A stretch of 64,000 nt of DNA from Bermanella sp034110565. Lineage in GTDB: Bacteria; Pseudomonadota; Gammaproteobacteria; Pseudomonadales; Oceanobacteraceae. The notes under the pieces are model-generated. The model did not search any database and was not told where the DNA came from. It saw only the letters and a program-made list of their open reading frames with translations. Of the stretch, positions 43,454 through 52,096 are shown piece by piece; position 1 is the first letter of the stretch, and every line of letters begins with the position of its first letter. The stretch is from contig JAWUYY010000025.1 in the NCBI GenBank assembly GCA_034110565.1, forward strand, positions 1 through 64,000, read 5' to 3'. A program made the position numbers and the translations under genes.

Positions 43454-43938
43454 TCATGAATACGGGAAAAATTCTCGTTGCTCAAAGCCAGGGTATATAC
43501 ATAATTAAATTCGTCGGTGATGTCCGCTTGAGCCTGTGTAGCACGCTTGATCAGTACACCGATAAAATGTTTGAAAGTGAAGAATTTAAAACGGTGATTA
43601 TTGATTTAACTGAGACCCAGTGTATCGATAGTACCTCCTTAGGCCAACTTGCAAAGATTTCAATTCTTTACAAAGAAAAATACGGCCAATTACCTACCAT
43701 CATTTCTACCCAAGATGATATTAATCGGATCCTATTAAGCATGGGGTTTGATCAGGTTTTTTATATCGTAAAAGAATTGGTATCCCATGTGGAATACCTT
43801 GATGAATTACCACTTAAATCCGTTGACGAAGCAGAAATGAGAAGGCGTGTGTTAGAGGCTCATAAATTATTAATGGATATGAACCAAAATAACCGCGATG
43901 CGTTTCAGGATTTAGTGAACAGTTTAGAAGAAAATTAA
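43450..43938 (+). CDS. STAS-domain anti-sigma factor antagonist (RssC/HsbA-like)
   Basis: 162 residues from ATG 43450 (ATG also at 43456). The STAS fold has the phosphorylatable serine in CIDSTSLGQLAK; the loop is intact. The C-terminal extension of about 50 residues after the STAS core is typical of RssC/HsbA-like proteins. The gene overlaps the RssB-like phosphatase (ATGA), so the two form one switch: the phosphatase sets the phosphorylation state, and the unphosphorylated STAS protein binds its partner. The gpsA gene follows eight bases later. Confidence 0.86.
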   Translation: MIMNTGKILVAQSQGIYIIKFVGDVRLSLCSTLDQYTDKMFESEEFKTVIIDLTETQCIDSTSLGQLAKISILYKEKYGQLPTIISTQDDINRILLSMGFDQVFYIVKELVSHVEYLDELPLKSVDEAEMRRRVLEAHKLLMDMNQNNRDAFQDLVNSLEEN

Positions 43939-43945
43939 TTAATAT

Positions 43946-44983
43946 ATGACATCTCAAGAACCTTTAGTACAAAAAGCCACCGTACTAGGTGGTGGTAGTT
44001 TCGGGACAGCGATTGCTAATATACTGGCCGAAAATGGTTTCAATGTAAGTTTATGGATGCGTAACCCTCAAGCGGTTTCCGATATAAATGAGACCCATGA
44101 AAATAAACAGTACTTACCCGGTATAAAATTACATGCAGGTATTAACGCAACTGATGATTTGGCTGACGCCATTCAAGGCAGCCAAGTTTTATTTTATGCG
44201 ATACCGAGTAAATCATTTCGTGAAATAGTTGAGCGCACTCTAGGCTTAGTTGATAAAGAACAAATACTGATTAGTACCACTAAAGGGATTGAGCCTGATG
44301 GCTTTAATCTAATGAGTGATATTTTGCGCGGTGTGTTTCCTACTAACCCTGTGGGTGTCATTAGTGGTCCCAATTTGGCGAAAGAAATCGCACAAGGCCA
44401 ATTGGCTGCTACGGTTATTGCGAGCAAAGATAAACGAGTACGTGATTTTATTCAGCAAAGTCTGAGCTGCAAGTTTTTTAGAATTTACGTAAATGCGGAT
44501 ATGTATGGCGTTGAGTTAGGCGGCGCGTTAAAGAATATTTATGCGATTATTACGGGTATGGCTGCGGCACTTGGTTTTGGTGAAAATACAAAAGCAATGT
44601 TGATTACCCGTAGTCTTGCTGAGATGAGTCGCTTTGCCGTATCACAAGGTGCAAACCCTATGACATTTTTGGGCTTGGCTGGCGTAGGTGACTTGGTGGC
44701 AACTTGTGTGTCACCGTTAAGCCGAAATTATCGAGTGGGTTATGCGGTTGGTAAAGGTGAAAGTCTTGACCAAGCTATTGAGTCATTAGGTGAAGTGGCT
44801 GAAGGGATTAACACCTTGCGCTATGTGCGCAACGAAGCCAATGAAATGGGGATTTATATGCCCTTGGTAAACGCTTTATATGCTGTTCTTTTTGAGGGCG
44901 TAAAAGTGGATGAAGTAGCCAATACATTGATGACAGGTGATCACAATACAGACGTGGAATTTTCTTTACCTAGAGGAGCCTAG
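43946..44983 (+). CDS. gpsA: glycerol-3-phosphate dehydrogenase [NAD(P)+]
   Basis: 345 residues. It makes sn-glycerol 3-phosphate from dihydroxyacetone phosphate for phospholipid synthesis. The dinucleotide loop GGGSFGTAIANIL is at about 13-25, the SGPNLAKEIAQG motif near 140 and the catalytic lysine in GALKNIYAI near 192. Length is normal. It is in a plus-strand run with the RssB/RssC genes upstream and DUF4389 and sixA downstream, with gaps of 8 and 3 bases. Confidence 0.95.
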   Translation: MTSQEPLVQKATVLGGGSFGTAIANILAENGFNVSLWMRNPQAVSDINETHENKQYLPGIKLHAGINATDDLADAIQGSQVLFYAIPSKSFREIVERTLGLVDKEQILISTTKGIEPDGFNLMSDILRGVFPTNPVGVISGPNLAKEIAQGQLAATVIASKDKRVRDFIQQSLSCKFFRIYVNADMYGVELGGALKNIYAIITGMAAALGFGENTKAMLITRSLAEMSRFAVSQGANPMTFLGLAGVGDLVATCVSPLSRNYRVGYAVGKGESLDQAIESLGEVAEGINTLRYVRNEANEMGIYMPLVNALYAVLFEGVKVDEVANTLMTGDHNTDVEFSLPRGA

Positions 44984-44986
44984 CAA

Positions 44987-45343
44987 ATGGATAAACGCTG
45001 GAAAGACAATATTAAATCGGAATCATTTTGGCTGAGAAGCTTATTTATGGTGTTGTTTTTTGTTGTGTATCGCATTGTCGATATCCTTGTGTTGCTGGTG
45101 GCTATTAGCCAATGGTTTTATGTGCTGCTCAGTGGAGATGCAAATCAAGGCTTGAGTAACTTTGCAAAAGGTTTGAGTTTGTATGTGGCTCAAATTATTG
45201 ATTATTTAAGTTACAACATAGAGGACAAGCCGTATCCATTTAGTGATTGGCCAAAAGAAAAATCGGTTGTCACTACCAAACGAAAAACTGCGCGTAAAAC
45301 CTCTGCAAAAACCAAGAAAATAACTGATCAAAGCGATGCATAA
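44987..45343 (+). CDS. DUF4389 membrane protein
   Basis: 118 residues. One long or two short hydrophobic segments (about 15-50, SLFMVLFFVVYRIVDILVLL) and a conserved NIEDKPYPFSDWP block. The basic tail (KRKTARKTSAKTKK) is cytoplasmic by the positive-inside rule. The DUF4389 family has no known function. It lies directly after gpsA, three bases away, and overlaps sixA by eight bases, as is common in related genomes. Confidence 0.85.
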   Translation: MDKRWKDNIKSESFWLRSLFMVLFFVVYRIVDILVLLVAISQWFYVLLSGDANQGLSNFAKGLSLYVAQIIDYLSYNIEDKPYPFSDWPKEKSVVTTKRKTARKTSAKTKKITDQSDA

Positions 45344-45800
45344 GCTTTGGATTATGCGCCATGGGCAAGCTCAGTCCATGGCTCAAACAGATGAGCAGCG
45401 TCCACTAACGGACGAGGGTCGTCGCCAGGTCATGATTAATTCTCAAGTACTTGTCAATGAAGTATTTACCCATGTATTTGTTAGCCCGTATCTTCGAGCA
45501 CAGCAAACGTGGGATATTTTATCGGCACAAGGCATCCAAACTCAGCACTGTGAAACGGTTGACTGGATTACCCCTGATGTTGCTACACAGCCTGCGCTAG
45601 ATAGGCTGCTTGTGATCGAAGGAGAGCCTCTCAATATTTTATTGGTCTGTCATCAGACATTCGCAGGACGTTTGACCACTCATTTGTGTGATGGGTCTAC
45701 TCGTGGTCGCCATGTTGAAACGGCGGCAATTGTATCTATTCAAGCTAAGGTGTTTGCAGGCCAATGTGGAATGTTGCAAGGCATCTTCTCCTTTTATTAA
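45336..45800 (+). CDS. sixA: phosphohistidine phosphatase SixA
   Basis: 154 residues. Histidine phosphatase family: RHG motif MRHGQAQ with catalytic H9, ARG/HVFVSPYLRAQQT in the middle, and the second His in LVCHQTFAGRL. SixA removes phosphate from histidine in Hpt domains or from the PTS-Ntr protein. It overlaps the next gene by 37 bases and the previous by eight. Confidence 0.9.
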   Translation: MHKLWIMRHGQAQSMAQTDEQRPLTDEGRRQVMINSQVLVNEVFTHVFVSPYLRAQQTWDILSAQGIQTQHCETVDWITPDVATQPALDRLLVIEGEPLNILLVCHQTFAGRLTTHLCDGSTRGRHVETAAIVSIQAKVFAGQCGMLQGIFSFY

Positions 45801-46645
45801 TATTTAGCTTTTCATCTTATCTTCAGGCCCAAGTAGGCCCTGGGTTGTTGTGGCGAATACATAAACCTCATCAATCTCCCTCTTTTTTATTTGGCACCAT
45901 ACATCTTGATGATAAACGCGTAAAAGGTCTCGATAAACAAGTGATACGTCGTTTCAACGAAGCCAAAACATTGTGCTTGGAAATTTTACCTAATCGAGAA
46001 ACTCAGGTGGGTATTGGTCGGGCCATGTTATTACCAGAAGACCAGTTTTTAGATGAGATTGTAGGTGAGCCATTATTTAACCGATTAAGTTTATTGTTGA
46101 ATAAACGGGGTATCACACCACTTGAAACGCTGCATTTAAAACCCTGGGCAGCCATGATTGTATTAAGCCGTCCAGAAAGCCAAGGAGGCTATGCACTTGA
46201 TGAGCAGTTGTATCACTGGGGCGTCCATCAATATAAGCACTTGTGCGCGCTTGAAACACTAGAGGGGCAGCTTTCAGTGTTTGATGAGCTAAGCCGTAAA
46301 GATCAGGTTACTTTATTAAAGGACTCGCTCAATTTTATACCAGAGGTACAGGAATTAAACGAAAAGCTGGTATTGGCATATTTGAAGGGTGATTTGGACG
46401 AAATTTATCGGCGCAGCATGGAGTTGCAAAGTAAAGATGATGAATTAGCAAAACGCTTGATGGATTCTTTGATTAATCAACGCAATGTTCGAATGTTAGA
46501 GAAAATGTTGCCAGAATTAAAAAAGGGCCGTGCATTTATTGCAGTCGGTGCATTACATCTTCCTGGTGAGCATGGTTTGTTGAATTTATTGCGTGGTGCA
46601 GGTTATGCGGTCACACCACCTAATTTAAAAGTGAGCCCTTGGTAA
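45764..46645 (+). CDS. TraB/GumN family protein
   Basis: 293 residues. Signal sequence (ARHLLLLLIFSFSSYLQA) and the TraB/GumN motifs FGTIHLDD near residue 42 and VGALHLPGEHGLL near 270. Family members look like metal-dependent proteases (Tiki-like); the substrate is unknown. The start lies inside sixA (37-base overlap), which is large but supported by the good signal sequence. Likely periplasmic. Confidence 0.85.
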   Translation: MWNVARHLLLLLIFSFSSYLQAQVGPGLLWRIHKPHQSPSFLFGTIHLDDKRVKGLDKQVIRRFNEAKTLCLEILPNRETQVGIGRAMLLPEDQFLDEIVGEPLFNRLSLLLNKRGITPLETLHLKPWAAMIVLSRPESQGGYALDEQLYHWGVHQYKHLCALETLEGQLSVFDELSRKDQVTLLKDSLNFIPEVQELNEKLVLAYLKGDLDEIYRRSMELQSKDDELAKRLMDSLINQRNVRMLEKMLPELKKGRAFIAVGALHLPGEHGLLNLLRGAGYAVTPPNLKVSPW

Positions 46646-47430
46646 TGAAATCGACAGCTTTACACTTTTGCCATGCTAATGGGTTTCCTGCTAGAAGTTA
46701 TGATGTGTTGCTTAATCAATTATCTGCGCAATACGATGTGAGCTATTTAGATATGCATGGCCATCAGACAGACTATCCAGTGACTGATAATTGGCCTTAT
46801 TTAGTCGATGAATTAATAAATGACATCTCCTCTAAACATGACCAACCCATTGTGGCGATTGGTCATAGCATGGGCGGTGCGCTTATTTACATGGCGGCTC
46901 GTAAGCAGCCTGATTTGTTTCAGCATATCATTTTACTTGATCCGCCTTTGTTGGATAAATTCACATCAATAATAGTGGGTTTTGCTAAGCGATTTAAATT
47001 TATTGATCGTATTACACCAGCTGGAAGAACCTATGGTCGTCAGGAATTTTTTGATGATTATGATCATGCCTACGATTATTTTTCTGGTAAGTCCCTATTT
47101 AAATCAGCCGATCCTAGATGTTTGGAAGATTACATCCGTCATGGTACAAAGCCTCATGTAAATGGTCTAAAACTTAAATACACTACCGATACAGAGGTGG
47201 CTATTTATCGAACCTTGCCGCATAAAATACCTCAAAATAATAAGCCTCTTATGGTGCCTGCAACCTTAGTTTATGGCGAAAGTAGTAATGTGGTGCGACC
47301 AGCATTGATTAAACACATGCAAAATACAGTGGGTATGACAACTGCCAAAGTAAAAGGTGGGCATTTATTTCCGTTAGAGTTTCCAGACGAAACGGCTGAA
47401 TATATTAAAAATATTATAGAGGCGCTATGA
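46645..47430 (+). CDS. alpha/beta hydrolase, first of a tandem pair
   Basis: 261 residues from the ATG overlapping the upstream stop (TAATG); a TTG lies six bases before. Nucleophile elbow GHSMGGAL, HANGFPARSYDV oxyanion region, and a late His in GGHLFPLEFPDE. Cytoplasmic, general serine hydrolase; the substrate is unknown. It overlaps the second hydrolase by four bases. Confidence 0.85.
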   Translation: MKSTALHFCHANGFPARSYDVLLNQLSAQYDVSYLDMHGHQTDYPVTDNWPYLVDELINDISSKHDQPIVAIGHSMGGALIYMAARKQPDLFQHIILLDPPLLDKFTSIIVGFAKRFKFIDRITPAGRTYGRQEFFDDYDHAYDYFSGKSLFKSADPRCLEDYIRHGTKPHVNGLKLKYTTDTEVAIYRTLPHKIPQNNKPLMVPATLVYGESSNVVRPALIKHMQNTVGMTTAKVKGGHLFPLEFPDETAEYIKNIIEAL

Positions 47431-48281
47431 ACCCGACCATTAAGTTACATATGAAAGGCATTGATATACATGGTTTGCAGTGGGGTAACCCAAGTGGTGC
47501 AAAAGTATTGGCTTTACATGGTTGGCTAGATAACGCTGAAAGCTTTTCAAATATTGCACCCTTGCTAGGCAATTGCCATGTGGTGGCAGTGGATTTACCA
47601 GGTCATGGTTTAAGTGGTCATTGGCCTAACCATCAGCATTATCACTTATGGGCCGGTGTGGAAGACATTGAACATATATTAGATGAACTGGGTTGGTCTC
47701 ATTGTCATTTGCTTGGTCATTCCATGGGCGCGGCCATGTCCACGTTATATGCAGGCACGTTTCCTCAGCGCTTACATAGTTTGACATTAATTGAAGCTAT
47801 TGGGCCTATGGCTGGTGAAATCAAAACGGGACCAGAGCGTTTAGCCCAAGCAATTGCCAGTATGAAAAAGCATAATCCAGAGCAAAACTCCCGCCCTGAT
47901 ACGCAAGGTTTTATAAATGCGAGAATGTATGGCTCATTAAAATTATCAGAGAACTCAGCGCAAAAAATTGTAGAGCGTGGGTTGGTGAAAACAGAGCAAG
48001 GCTATGCATGGGGAAACGATAAGCGCTTACGTCATACTTCAATGGTGAGATTGCCAGAAGAGCTGATCAACAGTTTTATTTCTGCCATAGATTGTCCAGT
48101 GTTAGGTATATTTGCTAATGATGGTTTATTTACGCAAAAACAAGTGCATGAACGTTGGCAGTATATTAATAGCAAAAAGCAATGGTATTGGCGCGATGGT
48201 GGGCATCATTTGCATTTAGATGGTGATGTGTCAGAAATAGCGGAGCTCATTAGTGCATTTGTCGTAGAGCATGAGAGCTAA
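47427..48281 (+). CDS. alpha/beta hydrolase, second of a tandem pair
   Basis: 284 residues. LHGWLDNAESFSNIAPLL, PGHGLSGHW and the elbow GHSMGAAMST identify the fold, with late His in DGGHHLHLDG. This version resembles the epoxide-hydrolase/esterase branch and differs clearly from its neighbour, so they are not recent duplicates. Overlap with the first is ATGA. No lid insertion is obvious. Confidence 0.85.
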   Translation: MNPTIKLHMKGIDIHGLQWGNPSGAKVLALHGWLDNAESFSNIAPLLGNCHVVAVDLPGHGLSGHWPNHQHYHLWAGVEDIEHILDELGWSHCHLLGHSMGAAMSTLYAGTFPQRLHSLTLIEAIGPMAGEIKTGPERLAQAIASMKKHNPEQNSRPDTQGFINARMYGSLKLSENSAQKIVERGLVKTEQGYAWGNDKRLRHTSMVRLPEELINSFISAIDCPVLGIFANDGLFTQKQVHERWQYINSKKQWYWRDGGHHLHLDGDVSEIAELISAFVVEHES

Positions 48282-48375
48282 TGTCTACGTGGCTCATGGG
48301 CAGCGTGAAAATTCATCATTGGTAATAAGGGCTGGTTTCGTCCAGTATTATCGCCATTAAAAATGGATACCAATT

Positions 48376-48825
48376 ATGACGTTAGATGAAATCATTGCAC
48401 AACGTAAAACCTTAGCAAAAACTCATGTTACTAAAGCAGTTTTTCCGGATACAACCAATCACCATCAGACGCTATTTGGTGGAGCCGCTTTGCAATGGAT
48501 GGACGAGGTGTCGTTTATTGCAGCAACACGCTTCAGTCGTCAGAGTATCGTGACAGTGAGTTCAGATAAAATTGATTTTAAACACCCAGTTCCAGCAGGC
48601 TCAATTGTTGAATTGATCGCACAAGTGGTCCATGTGGGACGTACTAGTTTAAAAGTTTGCGTGGATATGTATGTTGAAAGCTTGTATCAAGATGGGTGTA
48701 AAAAAGCCATAACAGGTATGTTTAGTTTCGTGGCACTTGATGAAAACAAACATCCTACGCCTGTACTGCCGCAAGATTTTATTGACTTGTGCATTGCAAA
48801 TAATACAGCGACACCCTTGGATTAA
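48376..48825 (+). CDS. acyl-CoA thioesterase (hotdog fold, YciA/BACH type)
   Basis: 149 residues. The pattern TNHHQTLFGGAALQWMDEV carries the active-site Asn and Asp, and DFKHPVPAGSIVEL follows. It releases free fatty acid and CoA. It fits the lipid-rich content around fadD and the hydrolases. It converges with the RluA-type gene with no gap between stop codons. Confidence 0.88.
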   Translation: MTLDEIIAQRKTLAKTHVTKAVFPDTTNHHQTLFGGAALQWMDEVSFIAATRFSRQSIVTVSSDKIDFKHPVPAGSIVELIAQVVHVGRTSLKVCVDMYVESLYQDGCKKAITGMFSFVALDENKHPTPVLPQDFIDLCIANNTATPLD

Positions 48826-49431
48826 TTAAAAAGGTGCGTCGCTGGTAAATTGCATACGTTGATTGGTTACAGGGTGGTTAATCACTAATCGTTTTGCATG
48901 TAAATGTAGCCTAGGGCTCATATTTAATGCTTCACCTGTTGCATAAAAATAATCCCCAATAATAGGGTGGCCGATACTCGCAAGGTGAACACGCAATTGA
49001 TGGCTGCGACCAGTGTGTGGAATTAATTGCACGCGGCTGCGTTTGGGAGATGAATCAATGCATTGCCATTGGGTGAGGGAAGACTTGCCCTCGGTATGCA
49101 CTTCTTGTCTTGGTCGATTAGGCCAATCACAACGCAAGGGTAGATCAATGTGACCTTTTGTTAGAGGTAATCGACCAAATACTTCCGCTTCGTATACTTT
49201 AAATGTGCTGCGAAATTGAAATTGCTTAGCTAGGTGCGATAAGGCTTTTTGATTCAGTGCTATCACCATGATACCGGACGTGCCTTGATCCAAGCGATGC
49301 ACCACACCTAAAAAAGAAAAGTCTTTTTCTAGTCGGTGGGTCACACTATCGTTTAAACTGCCGGGTTGCGACAATAGACCGCTGGGTTTGTTGACCACAA
49401 GTAAATGTTTATCCTGATATAGAATCTGCAT
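48826..49431 (-). CDS. rluA: RluA-family pseudouridine synthase
   Basis: 201 residues from the ATG at 49431 (an upstream ATG lies at 49446). Catalytic Asp in VHRLDQGTSGIMV, with NKPSGLLSQPG and the C-terminal HTGRSHQLRVHLASIGHPIIGD. It converts uridines in 23S rRNA and tRNA to pseudouridine. Length is short, like RluA of E. coli, without an S4 domain. It is divergent from the DTW gene with only eight bases between start codons. Confidence 0.88.
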   Translation of the reverse strand: MQILYQDKHLLVVNKPSGLLSQPGSLNDSVTHRLEKDFSFLGVVHRLDQGTSGIMVIALNQKALSHLAKQFQFRSTFKVYEAEVFGRLPLTKGHIDLPLRCDWPNRPRQEVHTEGKSSLTQWQCIDSSPKRSRVQLIPHTGRSHQLRVHLASIGHPIIGDYFYATGEALNMSPRLHLHAKRLVINHPVTNQRMQFTSDAPF

Positions 49432-49439
49432 TGAGCAAT

Positions 49440-50060
49440 ATGCCAAGAAAATTATGTGAACACTGTCAGCGACCGCTAGCAGTTTGTATTTGCCCGTATT
49501 TAGTTAGCTTACAGGCGCCGTGTCGTTTGCTGATTCTACAGCACCCAAGTGAGCAAAAACAGGCGTTAGCCACCGTGTCCTTGTTGAAGTTATGTATCGA
49601 ACCTTTAGATGTACTAGTGGGCGAAACATTTGAGCACCTTGATATCATTCAATCTGTGCTGAAACATCCTGAAGCTTGTCGCGTATTATTCCCACATGAT
49701 GGCAGTGGCGAATGGGATATGTCAGCTATGGACGATTCAATTGAGCCAGTGTCGACGTTAATTGTGATTGATGGCACTTGGCGTAAAGCAAAGCGTATCT
49801 GGCATCTGAACCCTTGGCTTGCGCAGTTACCGTGCGTGTATTTATCGAATGTACCTGATAGCCAGTACCAGATTCGAGCAAGCTCGATTCAGGGTGGGGT
49901 TTCAACGCTTGAGGCGGTTATGTACGGCTGTGATTATTTGTCGGGCACAAGTGGGTTTAATGATTTACTTAAGCCCTTTAATGCGATGATTGATATGCAG
50001 ATAAAAAAAATGGGCCCAGAAGTATTCCTAGCCCATTATGGTACGCAGCAAGACGAGTAA
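49440..50060 (+). CDS. DTW-domain tRNA acp3U-modifying enzyme
   Basis: 206 residues from ATG 49440 (TTG at 49431 also in frame). The N-terminal zinc-type cysteines CEHCQRPLAVCIC and the DTW motif in VIDGTWRKAKRIW mark the DTW/TapT family, which adds an aminocarboxypropyl group to tRNA uridine 47. The start lies eight bases from that of rluA, another RNA-modifying enzyme. It ends one base before the stop of the chalcone-isomerase-like gene on the other strand. Confidence 0.86.
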   Translation: MPRKLCEHCQRPLAVCICPYLVSLQAPCRLLILQHPSEQKQALATVSLLKLCIEPLDVLVGETFEHLDIIQSVLKHPEACRVLFPHDGSGEWDMSAMDDSIEPVSTLIVIDGTWRKAKRIWHLNPWLAQLPCVYLSNVPDSQYQIRASSIQGGVSTLEAVMYGCDYLSGTSGFNDLLKPFNAMIDMQIKKMGPEVFLAHYGTQQDE

Positions 50061-50061
50061 G

Positions 50062-50676
50062 TTACTGCCCGGCTACTTGAGTCGTGTTATTGGTACGGTT
50101 TAACCCAAGAATATCATCTTTGAATGAGCGACCAACTGGATTGTCACCTATCCAGATCGACAGCATAGCGCGATAAAAATCTTTACCCGGGATTAACCCT
50201 TTAACTTGGTTGTCTATCATCACTTGTGTGCCTTTGCCTGGAATATAATCAAAGACAGCCTCATCCCCTCGATGCATTTTGCCATCAAAGTAGCTCAGCA
50301 TCTGTTGGATTTCCCCACCCAGAGCTTTGTGTTGTGCTTTGGTGACGTTCATTACAAGTGCTTCTTGTAAGGCATTAGCGATGCGTCTGGCACCTACTTT
50401 TTTCATCATGACATGAAAAACCATGCGTTTATGGGTTTGACTGTCGAGAATCTCTTGAGGATCAGTGGTTGGCTTTTCTAGATATAGGGAGCCTACATAG
50501 GTCTCTATAAGCAGGTAAAGCTCACGTAACGAGGCACCGTTTAAATGCAGTTCCGGTCGTTCTGCTGTGGCTGGAACCACTTCGCTTAGTTGTATGTCGG
50601 CCACTTCATATGCCGTAGCGTTAGACATAAGTAGGCTGGTTGTAACTAGGAGGAATATAGCGTTAAGCAATCTCAT
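50062..50676 (-). CDS. chalcone-isomerase-like secreted protein
   Basis: 204 residues from ATG 50676; a GTG frame start at 50709 is less likely. A signal peptide (about 1-22) is followed by LHLNGASLRELYLL and YVGSLYLEKPT, the pattern of the chalcone-isomerase-like PF16036 family common in marine gammaproteobacteria. Active-site residues of plant enzymes are not expected; a lipid or fatty acid binding role has been suggested for the fold. Located in the periplasm. Confidence 0.8.
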   Translation of the reverse strand: MRLLNAIFLLVTTSLLMSNATAYEVADIQLSEVVPATAERPELHLNGASLRELYLLIETYVGSLYLEKPTTDPQEILDSQTHKRMVFHVMMKKVGARRIANALQEALVMNVTKAQHKALGGEIQQMLSYFDGKMHRGDEAVFDYIPGKGTQVMIDNQVKGLIPGKDFYRAMLSIWIGDNPVGRSFKDDILGLNRTNNTTQVAGQ

Positions 50677-50935
50677 AGGAAGGCTCTTATTTTTATTGGT
50701 GTGGCGCACTTATATCATTTATTCGTGACGGTATTCAATTGGATAATGTGACACAGTCAATGTTTTGTGTAAACAAAGGTACGCTGAAATGCCTTTGCGG
50801 AATGTAAGGGGCTTATTCGGCCAAAACCTTAAGAAGTGACGCAAATAGGCACGCTTTAGAGTGGCGAAAGTCATCTCAACCCTTGTGATATATAACGACA
50901 CTTAGGCATAATGCGCGGCCACTAAGGGGTTGTGT

Positions 50936-51856
50936 ATGCAGGTTAAAAATTTTTATTGGTATGTATTGAATAAACCATTGCCGCAAGGTGATGTACTTGA
51001 AGGTAAATTGGCATCTAAACCCTTTGAGCCTTGCTTGTCTCAGCAACTTTCATCTCAAGGTTGGGTCAGTGCTACGGCCTCTGGTGAGCGGGTTTATGAG
51101 GCTCATGGCGCTCAGTTATTAATGCTCAAGACCGAAAGACGCTTATTACCCGCTTCAGTCGTGAATGAACACCTGCAGGAAAAGGTAGAGGAATTCGAGC
51201 AAGCAGAAGGTTACAGCCCGAGTCGAAAAATTCGTCAGCAAATGAAAGAAGATTTAACACAGGTGCTGTTACCAAAGGCATTTACTAAGTCTAGCCGCTT
51301 GCCTATTTTGGTATTTCCTAAGCAAGGTTGGTTATTGGTGTTATCTGGTAGTTCAAAAAGTGCCGATGATGCCACTGCATTTTTACGTGACACGCTAGAT
51401 GGTCTACCTGTTTCATTAATCAGTTCAGATGATTCACCTAGTCATGTCATGACCAGTTGGCTGCAAAACCCATTATCATTGCCGCAAGACTGGGCCCTAG
51501 GGGAAGAAGTCGAACTTCAGGATGCAGAAGGTGCCTTAGTAAAAGCCCGCAATCAAGACTTGTTAACCGATGAACTGAATGTCCACATGGACGCTGGCAA
51601 AATTGTCAGCAAGCTAGCGTTAGTTTGGCGTGAGAACGTGAGCTTTATGTTGCAAGATGACTTATCGATCAAGCGTATTAAGCTATTGCTTGAGCAAGAA
51701 GAAGCGCCAGATAGTTCAGAAGGCCAGGATGCTCGTTTTGCTCATGAATTCGCATTGAGCTGCAACTGGCTGGTGCCGTTTTGCCAAGCATTACTAAAAA
51801 CCATGGGTGGATTGAATAAAGCACTGGCAGCAAGCCAAGGCAGAGCGTTCACTTAA
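50936..51856 (+). CDS. rdgC: recombination-associated protein RdgC
   Basis: 306 residues from ATG 50936 (a TTG frame start lies at 50930). The pattern MQVKNFYWYVL, LPASVVNEHLQEKVEEFEQ, RKIRQQMKEDLTQVLLPKAF and the C-terminal ALLKTMGGLNKAL fits RdgC, a ring-shaped dsDNA-binding protein that limits RecA loading. Length is close to E. coli RdgC. A perfect 11-base-arm hairpin follows. Confidence 0.94.
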   Translation: MQVKNFYWYVLNKPLPQGDVLEGKLASKPFEPCLSQQLSSQGWVSATASGERVYEAHGAQLLMLKTERRLLPASVVNEHLQEKVEEFEQAEGYSPSRKIRQQMKEDLTQVLLPKAFTKSSRLPILVFPKQGWLLVLSGSSKSADDATAFLRDTLDGLPVSLISSDDSPSHVMTSWLQNPLSLPQDWALGEEVELQDAEGALVKARNQDLLTDELNVHMDAGKIVSKLALVWRENVSFMLQDDLSIKRIKLLLEQEEAPDSSEGQDARFAHEFALSCNWLVPFCQALLKTMGGLNKALAASQGRAFT

Positions 51857-51862
51857 CCAGAC

Positions 51863-51888
51863 TAGCTTAGGGTAATCACCCTAAGCTA
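51863..51888 (+). terminator. perfect 11-bp inverted repeat after rdgC
   Basis: TAGCTTAGGGT (51863-51873) pairs with ACCCTAAGCTA (51878-51888), loop AATC, seven bases after the stop. No T-run follows, so it is like the repeats after lepB and mlaA. Confidence 0.45.
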
Positions 51889-52096
51889 AAGCAGACCAAT
51901 ACTGTCAATTATGTCACTGAGAATGGCAATTTGGTTAGTGCTTGCTAAGTTTTACAGTAGGCGAGACAAAACAAGGTCAGGAAGTTCGATAGTCGGCTTT
52001 GTTTTGCCTTTGTCTTTCTTTTTATCTTTAAGACCCAAAGTCATTTTTATTCCTCTTTTCTGTTGTTACAGTATGGTTTTAGCAAAGCTAGACATT

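Noticed and set aside
51911..52096. 62-residue N-terminal extension of the rhombosortase
   Set aside because: It has no similarity to the family and would give an extra hydrophobic segment; ATG 52097 gives the normal rhombosortase length.
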